A stretch of DNA of 64,000 bases from Drosophila persimilis (taxonomy: Eukaryota > Arthropoda > Insecta > Diptera > Drosophilidae), in the NCBI RefSeq assembly GCF_003286085.1, contig NW_020825361.1, forward strand, positions 248,001 through 312,000, written 5' to 3'. Each line of letters begins with the position of its first letter. Positions within the stretch are counted from its first letter, which is position 1. Shown here one piece after another: positions 11,584 through 23,331 of the stretch. The notes under the pieces were generated by a model. The model did no database searches. It had not been told where the DNA came from and was given only the letters and a program-made list of their open reading frames with translations. Both the position numbers and the translations under genes were made by a program.

Positions 11584-12176
11584 GCCACTCCACCAACTCT
11601 GACGGCGACGGCTGCTGGAACGCTCTTTGACGTTTTCTCACACTTACACATATACAAACACTGAAACCACCCACAAACACCCACATATACACATATACAT
11701 ATATACATATACATATGCATAAATGGCAATATGGACGGACTGCAGCAGCATTTGTGTTGTATCCATATACTACTCCTTGTACTCCTTGCACAGTGACACG
11801 CGCGTGCCAAAAATATTGCCGATTTTATCAAGAGAAAAGCAGCAGCAGCAGCAGCACCAGTGGCAGCACCACCAGTGGCAGCAGCAGCTGCAGCAGTGGA
11901 AGCCATTAACTGAAGGAGCCACAACGGGACCGGGAGCGGGAGCGGGAGCAGGAGCAGGAGCAGTAAAAGGAGCAGCTGCAGCCCCAGAACCTCCCACAGA
12001 AACAACGAATATTGCAAAAGGGCGGCGCAAACTATCACAGTGGGTATACCAAAAAAGCACACCCTGTATGCACACACACACACACGCACGCACACCCTGT
12101 ATACATATACCCCTTTCCACCAACACCATGCAACACTGACTCAAGCAGCAATAATTGTAAGCCGAGTGCAGAGCAA

Positions 12177-12207
<31 letters not shown>

Positions 12208-15200
12208 CGGGAGAAAGTAGGTGCATCCATGGGGGAGAAGGAGCTGCAAACAGGAGGCGAATGTCCAAGCGGGAGAATCACTGTGAGCTGGAGATGGGAG
12301 AGTGGATGATTGTCCAAGCGGTAGAGTGGATTGTTTAAGTGGTAGAGCGAGAGGAGGAGTGCCTTGCAAGCGTTGCAAGCGTCGAAATCGTTGCAGGCGT
12401 GAATTCCAAATGAGCTATGTGTGCGGTGAACGGTCCTCCAACTCGCCGTAGTGCGAATCTGCCAGCTGCCAGCAGGGCGATATGCAGATTAGGGACAAAC
12501 CGCAGGCCGCCGCCGCTGGCTGCAGCAAACAAGAGCGGTTCTCCAGTTGGAAGAATCAGCAGTGGAGGGAGGGTAAAGGAGCAGCGGGGCGCAGTAACAG
12601 GAGCTTTCGAGTGCTGTGCAATCAGAGAGGCAGAGCAATGCAGAGAGCACCCGGCGAAAAGGCCCTGTGCCATGCCCAGCCGTGTAATGACATGTTCGGC
12701 AGGCTGCCTCTCTGTGGGGCATGTGGCATGTTCCAGCCTGGGTGCTGCTCTTGCGGTCATGCAAATTGACACAATGGATTGGGCTATGCTCGAAAATGCA
12801 ATTTGAGATTCCTACAAGCATCAGTCCCAGTGCCAGTCCCAGACACAGATCCAAACCCAGACCCAGACCCAAACCATAGTGAAACAATGAGTGATTGCTC
12901 CTCCTGCTGCTGCTGCTACTGCTGCTGGAATCTCCATGGAAAATTCATGAACAGTCAAATTGAGTTTGTGGTCGAAGCACAAGAAGAATGCCACAGACAT
13001 CGCCAATGATTGAGTGGGTTGCACGGCTTTAAGACAGCTTCAAAAACTTTAAACATGCAATAGCGAAAACTTCTTAAACTTTTCTCCAAGCACGACCCTT
13101 CAATAAAGACCGTTCGGAGAACGGAAATTGCTTATTGAATACGTTATTCGTTATTCGTATGGGTAATCGAATGAACGTTACGTATACGCTGCGGAGGCCT
13201 CCATCGATTGGGAGCTGTAATTACACCTGATTCTATTAGTTAAGCGTAACAAAGTTATGGCCATTAATTGTATAAAACATGTTTTACTAATTGATTTAAT
13301 TGTGGGGTGGGCTACACACGAAAGGGAACGAAAAAAGGTTTAGTTATAGAAAATAAATGCGTTACGGAAACGCTTTTGTTCAGGAATAAATACATTTGGT
13401 GGTCCAATGGCCAATTAATGTTGAAATGAGAGGTGTATTTTAATTGCTAGAAGAATAGAATACATTTTTCAAGACCATCCATATAGTTTTCTTGGCCTTG
13501 TCATCAACGTGTTCTTCCATAAGTTTTCGGAACCCATTATACGAGTATAAGTACAATTATTCTTCCGTTGTTGAAATCATCGTTAAATACCCATTAAAAG
13601 TCAGTTGTAAAAACTTGGCAAAGGCCCATTCCGCCAGACATTTTATTGCAGGAGGAGGCATAAATATACGAGTATATACCTGTGTACATATATTTCCACT
13701 CACAAATTGCTACTATTGTAAATAGAATGTCAATCAGGTTTATATTCCCCAAAAACCTATTACCCCAAAAATACATCAAATAAACGCAAATTAAATAAGC
13801 GAAAAGAAAATGCCAAAACTTTTCGACAGAATTTTCACACACTTTTTTCTTAACGAAAATTTGTTTTGTTTGGTTCTCGGTTTTTGCGGTCCAAAAACGG
13901 TGTCGCCTTTATGTTTCTTTAATTTTTGTGCTTTCGCTTTCGCTTACGACATCGATGTTCTGTCCCGTTGCGTTCCGCTCCACTCCGTTCCGTTCCCTCC
14001 CGTTCCGTAGTGGTACCCAATGTTCCATTTTGTTCCGCACCATACGCATAGCCCATTTAAAATCCCCAGATATATCCCATCCCCAAAACGCACTTGTATG
14101 TGAGAGAGCGATCGTTTGTTCAATGTGAAATATGTCTGCGGCGCAGGAATTTGCCATAAATAGATCCGAGTCGCACTCCCAGTCCCAGTCGCAGTCCCAG
14201 TCGCAGTCCCAGTCTCATTTCCCAGAAATATCTTTATTCTCAGGAACATCCCCATATCTGTCGTCCCTTGATGTATTTCTTTTCTGTTGTATTTGGGGCC
14301 TGAATTCTTAAGTAGTTTCTCGTTTTCCCGCTAATGGAGGGTCGCTCTTAAAACTGAATCAATTTCGGTCCGGGCCCTGATCGAATCTTGATTTATTTGG
14401 TTAATCTTTTGAATTTTAAATGTCATCAGGCCAAAGCCCGAGACAGGCCCCCTGCTTCTAACGCCAGGCCCCGGGGCTGCGAATCCTCTGGTTAATGGTT
14501 AATGACCAGAAAAGCGAGCAAAGTGAGCGTAATTAATGGAAACTGTAATCAATCATGCGCTCCAATTAACCGAACCATCTCTTTCGTTCAATATTCCTCT
14601 CCATCTCCGACTCTGAGATAATGACAGACATAGGAGCGGGCATAGCGCCGGGAGAAACGGGGATACAGCGGAAAAAGGGATGGGGTATATACTACACATA
14701 TACATATATCCTTGGTTGAATGCGTCTCCATTCCAGTCATCCGGTAATGACCGACGGCACTCCGACGGTGTGCATTTCAAAACTCATTACGATTCACTCA
14801 CTCACGCTGGAGATGATTGTGTGGGAGTGTGTCCATGTGTGTTTCTCTCTCTCTCGCTCTATGGCCATCGCTGACGCGTCATCATCGTCCCCCTTTTGAT
14901 TTCTCCAATTACTTTGCTATCTTTTTCATTTGCATATGTACGTATATAGTACATCTATCTATATCTGCATATGCAGAATTTGTTGTGGAATTCGTCAAAC
15001 TATTTGAATTTCACAATCCCTTAGAATTTATCGATAAATAGTCCACAAAGTATTATCAACTATCGATGAAATATGTTTACTGATTTTAATAAAACCAATA
15101 AATGCTAATTCATACTTAAAAGGGGTAAATTTTTCCATTTTTTATCCGTTAAATGTTATGGATAGATTTATCGATAGATTTATAAAATTATAATCGATTT

Positions 15201-16256
15201 ATATCTAAATTTAACCAATATACATATACATATACATAATATTAAAAAGTTCAGATAGATATTATCTAGCATTTCGAACTAATTTCCTTAAATCTCTTGC
15301 GGGAAAAATGTTTATAAAAAAACAAGAATCCATCAGATATGAAGGATGACTCGTATTATATTTACGCAATGAATTTTAGGATGACTTTGTCGTGGGGTGA
15401 TAAAAGAAACACTCAAACATGTCACGATTTTATTAAAATGGATTATTTTACGATTGCCTTTTTGCTTTTATGACCGGCCCCCCGTCTACAAGCATATCGA
15501 TAAAAATGTCGATGATATATAAAATATATCGAAAAGTGCTTGTATACATAAATCGATAAAGAACAAAACACAACTTGGATTTTTATATTTATTTTCATAC
15601 ATTTTCCATAAAAGATTTCTGCATTCATTGCCCATCTATGCATGTACATATGTACATATGTCCATGGAATATAATTTGAGAGAGTCTTTTATTCATATCG
15701 ATAATTGTTTTGAGCGATTTCAGTGAATAACCAAAATGTATTCATCGATTGCCGTGGGGGCTTCCTTCTGCTTTTCGCTTCATTGACTCTCTCTCGTCGT
15801 CGAATGGCGGCTGGGGAGGGATGGAGGGCCGATATCGAGTGGAGGAGCCCCGAGGACCCGCATAACCTTTCATTTTGGAGCGGAGACTTGACTTGGTTTT
15901 GCGCCTGGGCTCGCGGCTGATGATGGGGTGGAATATTTCACATTTGCTGATTTTTGACGCGTCCATTTACTGTTGATTGATTTCGTTTGTATCTGTGTGT
16001 GGGGGGCATGTGGCATGGACCGTGGGCCATGGGTGTGTGTGCGGTGGTTGCATCTACTTAAAAATACATTCATTTTTGCGGCTCACAATACGCGAAGCGA
16101 CATGGAAATTGATCAAATATTTATACAGTTTGCATAGTCAATTTACATAAGTCCATCAACGGCAGTCCCCTCTATCCGTGGCTGTCCCTCTGTCTGTCCG
16201 TGGCCTGTCTGTCCCCAACAGTCCGTAACTGCTACGTGTGTTCCCCACACCGTCCT

Positions 16257-16308
16257 TGCCGCTTGCCGCATGCCGCCTACCGCATGCCGCTTGCCGCTTG
16301 CCGCTTGC
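16257..16308. repeat. TTGCCGC / ATGCCGC heptamer array
   Basis: About seven degenerate 7-bp units in tandem. Confidence 0.85.
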
Positions 16309-19300
16309 TCCTGGGTTGTGCCAGTGGGGCAGTGTGACATTGTGTGTGGGGGTAGCCTTGTCCTGTCTCATCAATGTCAAAGCAATGAACCTGAATATCC
16401 ATATTGCCAACGCTTCACTTCACTCCGCTCTTCATTCCATGCCCCACACTCCGCACGGCTTATTCAATTTCCCCATCTGTCCATGGGGCCACCGTCCCGC
16501 CCCCCTTCTCTCTTTTCCGGCTAATACCCTTTTCAAAAGCTGGCAGTTTAGGGGTTGGGGGGCTGTTGGCGAGAGCTCATGATATTAACGGCTTCGACTC
16601 GAACGCAGAGGAGCACCGAATTTCACTGTTTGCACAACATATTGTTAATGTGTCTATATACTCGGGACTGGTACTCGCGACTCGTACTCCTCAATATAGA
16701 CATAAGAAGTAAGCATATACTCGCTCACTCAATTAGAAAAAAGAGAATGTGGGGAATCGTTTTGTGACTCAGCAGAGTATTTTCGGGGGAGCCCAGCCCA
16801 GCCCAGCCCCCCTGCCTGCGCGACTCTACTCTGGCCAGGCCAGACCAGGCCATTAAAAATATTTCATGCATGTGTAATTGTTTTTACACAAGATGCCCCA
16901 AAGATATTTGCCCCAGCTACCCCTAGGGGTATTTATGCGTGTACACTTGGAAAAATAATGGGTATCACTAGACTGGAGGCAACATTTTGAATGATATGAT
17001 TGATATTTCAATAGATTTTTAGGTAATCATTTTCCAAATTTACCATCTAAAATTTCCATAGGGAAAGAGAGAGAGAGAGAGAGAGAGATATGGTCGGATA
17101 GATATGCATGCATATCTTTACCCTCTTCCAGTGTGGCATAGCAGTAATGGGTAGGTTTGTAGGGTGGAATTCTGTCTGAACAATAAAATTGCAGAAATTT
17201 GTATGGAAATTATTGATCTAAATTTAAGTATACCTAAATTTCTTGTAATGTAAGATAATTTATGGCGATTTTATGTAATACTCGTATATTTCTCTGTGTG
17301 TACTTGATGACTATATAGTATATATTTACACTGTCCAGGAGGGACACGTGGTATACCTGGTTTACAAATCGTATGTATATCACTGTGTATCACTGTGGCC
17401 ATCAGTATCTTGACAGGTGCCGACAACACACGGCACGGCACTGCCGCTGGTACACACACTGGCAAATGTCAATTCTTGTCAAAACAATTTTCTTGCCACG
17501 GGGCTTTGGGAAACACAAATGAATTACGCAAGACTTTCCCCAACATTAGAGTATATGTATTATGTAGAGTATTTCTGGTGCAGCAGTACCGACAGTACCT
17601 GTGCGGACGATTCTAAGTAGGGTTCTGCTCTGTACCGTGCCCTGTTGATGGCTTCATTAGCTTTGTTTGGCATAACTTTCACTTTCGGCTCTGACTACTG
17701 ACTGCCGACTGCCGCCTGTCTATCATCTATTGTTGCTTTCGCATGTTCCTTTGGACAGTTCTGCCAGGATGGAGGAGGGCATCGGCGGCTTCGTGGATAA
17801 GTCAGACCCATATCGAAAATGTCAGGATTCAGTTCTTTTATTTGCCAAATGCTTCTTAGCCCTCACACCGTCACTACGATGGACAGCTAGACAGGAGTTT
17901 CGGGCAGAACTTCTGTCCTTAGAAAGTGTGCTTGGGGTTGTCTGAGGCTTGGAACTAGATCTCCAAATGGAGCATTTGGAGGGAGTTCGGTTGACAGATT
18001 CTAAAATTACCATTCAATCACTTGAAGTGTCTACAATTTTCGAAATTTTAATGCCATAGTTTTATATCCAAGGGGATCTCCAATCTTATGGAAAATGGAA
18101 TCACTCTTAGTCCTAGAGACGAGGGAAAATAATTACGAAAGATGTCTTAGTTCTTCTTCTGTTGAAAGATAAATGTCCTGACGGTTTTCTTTATTAGTGA
18201 TCGGATCGATTGGATCATTATTATAGCCCTCTCTCTCTCATTCCCTCTCCCAGTGAATCTAGTATAATTTGAGACAGGAGTACGGTACGCTAATGAAAAT
18301 TATTTTCCCATTTGAGTTCTCAGGAATAACCCGCAAAGTGCCGCGTAATGAGAATTTGAGAATCTGCGAATGAAATTCGCTAATCTATGAGATGTGTTTC
18401 CCATTCAGATTTTCCTTTATTGAAAGGTCAGTTTTCTTAGGACTGCTGAGGCATTAGCCTCTCATTTTCTACTTCTCTGTGTGCGGGCCCTTTTTGCCCT
18501 TTTGTGAGCCGCTGGCAATTGTCGGTTCGTCGGGTTGGGGCTTCCGTACAATTAGACTGTGTGACCCCTCAACTTTCTCCCAGCTTTTGGCCGAGGGCCG
18601 TGTTATCGCATCCTTTTTAGAAAATGTGCTAACAGCGCTTCTGACGAATGCAACGAGGTCGTCACTGAGGTGAGTCGTCGAGTCGACTCGAGTGGAGGTG
18701 GAGGTGGACTAGGGTGGGGAGGGGAGCGGAGGGGTGGGGTGGATGGTTGACTCTGGGATTCAGCTGGGAGTCGGGAAGCGGAATAATGTTTTGTGCCCGA
18801 GCATTGTGTACAGGATAAAACTGTGGCTCTGGGGGCACTTCTGGGGGGCCCCAAGTTAACGATTTTCTTTGCCTCCCTGCCCCGCAGTTGTTGTTTTTCT
18901 CTTCCTCCGTGAACCTTCCTTTTTCCTTTCTTCTTTTTTTTTGGAATGAAATTTATGTAGAGGGTCTTCCCGCACAAAGGCACGGGACACCCGTCCAGTG
19001 TCCCCTCCGCCTGGCCTCTGATTTTGAGTTGTGCAATAAATTTTTATCTGTACATGCGAACGGTTGCGACCTGTCCGTAGCATTCAAGGAAGGGGTTCTC
19101 TGGGTTCTGAGGGAACTGAGGAACTGCCCATTAAACAACGCTGTCAGGTTTGAATGGCCAGAACCTGAAGCGACGACGACCATTACACAATAGAATTTTC
19201 TTCAGCTTCTGTGTGCGGATACGGACACGGACACGAGCCGCCGAATGGCGCCGCCACTGGCACTGGCTCTGGCTCTGGTGTTGCCTTTATTGTTATTGGC

Positions 19301-20797
19301 CATACTGTGCTGTGTGTTGAGGGCCATGTTTTAGCGCCTGAGTGCCTGAATGACATCTGGGTCACCTGGTGCCGGCTGGTGCATATAACTTATTCCCCAT
19401 TTCGTTACGTTTCGGTCCCGGCTCCGGGCACAAAGAATGTCCTCTGTACGTACCCCCCCCCCCTTTCCTGCTTCCCGAGTTGCATTTTTGAAGAGGTGTG
19501 AACAGTGCGGTTTACACAGAATTACGGCATTGATTGATTGGCTTCGATATTGCAGGGATATACGAGTATGTGGTGATTTATCGAATGAAAGATGTGCGAG
19601 CTGGTGTCCCATAATTTTAGTGATTTAAATCTCTTTGGATATTGTCCACATTGTCCTTAACAGGATGTCTTCTGTGGGTTTGCAAAGATGACTTTTTAGT
19701 TTATTATCGATCAAGTCCCAGATATTTTGGTAAAGGTAAAGGTAAGCATTCGTATTGAAGATTGCCAGATATGGAAAAGTGTAGAGCGAGCGTAAAGAAA
19801 TATATCCTGAATTTCAATCGTTTATCGATTGATTGATTCTAATGAGCATTTATCGCTAAGAGAAGAGTCCTAGAGAATGGAGAAAATGGTGAAATTTCAA
19901 TCACATAGCACTTCAATATGCTTATATGGATTTATTCATTTAAATAACTCATATGTATATAAATCGATTGCAACCAAAGGTAGTCCCGAAACGAAATTGA
20001 TCGTGTTATTGAATATTATAAACTTAAGAATGAGCTCATCAAATGAGTTGAATGAATCGTGTAAATGATCGTCTTTAATTAAACGTGTCGATAATATTTA
20101 TTTACTTCAGCGGATCATCAATCACAGAAGCCACAAAAATCAATCACTTTTTATGCCCAATTTCAGGGTTCATAGAAAACAAACTGATGGATCTCCGATA
20201 GTTTATGTAATGATCTTTATACAAACGATCGCCCCTCGATCCAAATGATGCCAATAATGGGGGCCGAATCGCACTGTAGCACCGAACACCATAGCGCCCA
20301 CGATAAAACAATCATCTTAATGGAGCGATTAAAATTTCATCACGCCAAATCATCGCAGCGAAAATGAAAATAAAAAGTTGTTTATCAATTATTCCAGTTT
20401 CAATCCATGAATGGACTTTGGCAATCTTTTTTTTCTATCGGCCCAAAGGTGATTCAGCGGGTTTTTCTCCTCCTTATTTTATTTCATGTTTGTAGTTCAT
20501 ATATTTTTCTTTTTGAGAAATTACTGTCGGGCTGACTGAGAAATCAATCAATAAGCGAGCGATATTTATAGAAAATCCCATCAAGGGCTGGCCCATAAAC
20601 AATTGAATTTCATTTTTCGGCCTAGACAACAATGCGATTGCATTCCGCCACCAAAAATGATTTTAACCCAATTTGCAGCCAGAGAGAAATGGACACGTTC
20701 CCATCTCCATCTCCACCACCATGTACGGCGGAGGCATGCGTACATACATATGTACATACAAACTCGTGCATACATATGTAGTGGGTATCTGTGGCAT

Positions 20798-20831
20798 GGA
20801 CGTGGACGTGGACGTGGACGTAGACGTGGAC
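20798..20831. repeat. GGACGT hexamer array
   Basis: Five to six tandem units with one A/G change; followed 46 bp later by GGGGGTCT units (20877-20907). Confidence 0.85.
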
Positions 20832-22107
20832 TCTAGTCTATGGGTAGCGCCCTCAATGGGTCTCTGGTCTGGGAACTGGGGGTCTGGGGGTCTGGGGGTC
20901 TGGGGGCCGGCAACTATTATTAGCGGCACGCTCAACATGCAAACGTATAATGGACTTATACATATATATTATTTCTTATACATACATATGTATGTACGTA
21001 CATATATAATCGGGGAGAACTCATTACTCTGCAGGTGTTTCAGCATTTCACATTCTCAGTCTCAGTTTCAGTCTTTCAGTCTCTGGGCTGTCCTTTCCCG
21101 CGCCAGTGTGAGGAGGGGGAGCTCCCCAAAAACACAAAACAAAATCCTTCTTCATCTGCGGGTCCTCCTGCATAACTTTCGTCCTGCATAATTTACACTT
21201 TTTCCCTGGCAGTATTTATAGTTGAATTATTGATTTTCATTACCAACATTTTCGAGTCCAGTTTCAAATTAGTTTTTTTTTTGTTGTTTTGTTGCCTCTT
21301 TTTGGGGTACACTACACTCCTTCTTGCGGTCATTGAGCTTTTGTGTGGCATGCATGGCATGGCTTTGAAGCTTTTCCCGGCTTATCAGCTCATGGATGGC
21401 ATCTGCTTTTCGTCCAGGATGTGTGCCCCAGGGCTTCCAACTTCATTCGAATAGTTCTTCTTCTACAGAGCTTTGCGGTAGCTTTTTTTGTTTACCTCCT
21501 TTTGGTTCTCGACTTTTTCCAATTCTTGGCCAGATTATAGCCCTCCTCTTTTCTGTGTCCACTTACTTCTTTCAGCCACTGTACAGCCTTTGGGGTTTAG
21601 TTTTCTTCCCATTCTTTTTGTGGACTTTCAGATTGTTTTTGTAACTTTGTATATGTCCTAGAGGAAGTTTGAAGCTACGGCTATACCTCTTTCACAGAGG
21701 CATTCAGCTCTCTTAATGGTAGATGGGACCAGGAAAAGATCTCTGTAATCTACATCTCTGTGACCATGACTAGTTTTAATCATGCACATTTGCTTTGCCG
21801 CAGCTCCAAGCTATGGTATTCCTTTGTAATATATATTTTTAATATTTAATATTTTTAATCCCAAACAATCAGCACCGTTCTCATGGCACAAAAATAGGCT
21901 CCAGCTGTTGTCAATAGGAAGCCTTCTGCCAACATTTATATATTTTTAAGATCTTGAAAGCTCTACAAGCACTACTCGTTTTCCTTTTGATGCAGCAGGC
22001 AATTCCTACGGATATTTATCTAGAAATTAATATCCCGAGTGTCTCAATTACTTGATATTTCTTATTTATTATTGCTGTATCTTTGAATGGTCTTTTCCCT
22101 TTTCCAG

Positions 22108-23331
22108 ATGTCAATTCAAAAGCTTAACGACAACGCAAACTCAGGATACGTGAGCTCCGAGGAGACGGACTCTCTGCTGGTGAGCAGCGGCACCCCCAAA
22201 GGTGGGGGCGGCGGCGGTCGAACCGCCCTGCTGCGCCAGGTGAAGAACAGCAGCTCAGCCAATGGACCAACAGTCGCCACCACAGTGGTTACCACATTGC
22301 CATCCGCCTCGGGATCGGGAACGGGATCCACCAGCAATATGGCCTCCGGGGGATCGGGAGGCAAGCCGACTCTGATGCGGCAGGATCGCACCTCCACATA
22401 TCTGACAAGTCCACAACAGTCGCAGCAGCAGCAGTCGCGTATGGGCTCTGAGGAGAGTATGCGCGGCGGGATGATGCAGCATGACGAGGATATTGAACAG
22501 GGACTAAGAGCCAGTGGCACTGGTACTGCCGCGGTGCCTGCCACAACAACCATGGTGCCAGACATTGAGGTTTACGAAGAAGAGGACCAAGATCCACAGC
22601 AAACACAGACCAATAATACATCGACGACCAAGCTGGAGCAGCAGCAACAACCGACCATATCAATTATGAATTTAAGCCTAAAGCCGAACGAAGCTGGCAG
22701 TAGTCTGGGTCCAAGCCCCAGTCCTGGGAGTCATCCCAATCTGGGGACCTCATCATATCAAAATCTGGCGTCCAGCATACCGCCGAGTGCGCCGAGTCGT
22801 TGCCGAGCATGCCGCAACTGCAGTCGCCGTGCTTCCACAACGCCCATGTCCACCGGACACATGATCGACCGTTCCGCATCGCGGGACAGCGTGAAGAGCG
22901 GCGGAAATCTCACCAGCTCGATGGCCATTTGCATATCAAACTCTGCCCTCCAGCAGCAGCATCAACAGCTACAGTCGCAGCAGCATCCTTCGCACCAGCA
23001 GCAACACTTTCAGCTGCACCAACAGCTCCAGATCCAGCATCAGCAACAGCAACAGCTACAGTTGTATCAGCATCACCAGCAGCAGGTGCCCCCGGTGCTT
23101 ATCACGTCGTCCCCGACGAACGGGTCGCGCATCATTAGGCAGAGCTCACAGCCGGAGTCCAGCACCACGGCCATATGTTGTGGCACGCACGCAACTTGCG
23201 TGGGGCATGCCCACTCGCACACGGTGCCCAATGTGTCGCTGAAACAGTTGCGGGAGAGCACACAAGATGGCATCGCCGGCATTGCTGCCGACTCCCTGCG
23301 GATCAACGGTGGAATGCGACCCTTCAAGCAG
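22108..23331 (+). CDS. SK: SK exon A: long N-terminus (408 aa), start codon at acceptor
   Basis: Begins MSIQKLND, the N-terminus I recall for long fly SK. The ATG follows a splice acceptor directly (CTTTTCCAG|ATG), so the 5' UTR is in an upstream exon; an ATG at 22087 in the same frame would be intronic. Cytoplasmic, low complexity: Gly and Ser/Thr runs, a conserved-looking [18 protein letters not shown] block, [31 protein letters not shown], and a Cys motif RCRACRNC at about residues 231-238 that could be palmitoylated or bind metal. A Gln/His-rich stretch lies at about 281-326. A second Cys/His block ([16 protein letters not shown]) follows. It ends RPFKQ at a strong donor (CAG|GTGAGA), phase 0. 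Confidence 0.92.

Larger units (their letters stand above)
11584..22107. other. Non-coding DNA, likely first intron of SK
   Basis: No gene recognised. Contents: a second Q/GA-rich open frame (11723-12139), (GA)n 12177-12198, CCCAGT units 14170-14215, TATCGATA-like motifs 15030-15745, TTGCCGC heptamers 16257-16308, (GA)n 17066-17088, GGACGT hexamers 20798-20831 and GGGGGTCT octamers 20877-20907. The final polypyrimidine tract and acceptor TTTTCCCTTTTCCAG end at 22107, just before the SK start codon. Confidence 0.5.

Noticed and set aside
22087-22107. Upstream in-frame ATG for SK exon A (MVFSLFQ)
   Set aside because: It overlaps the polypyrimidine tract and acceptor; the known SK N-terminus starts at MSIQ.
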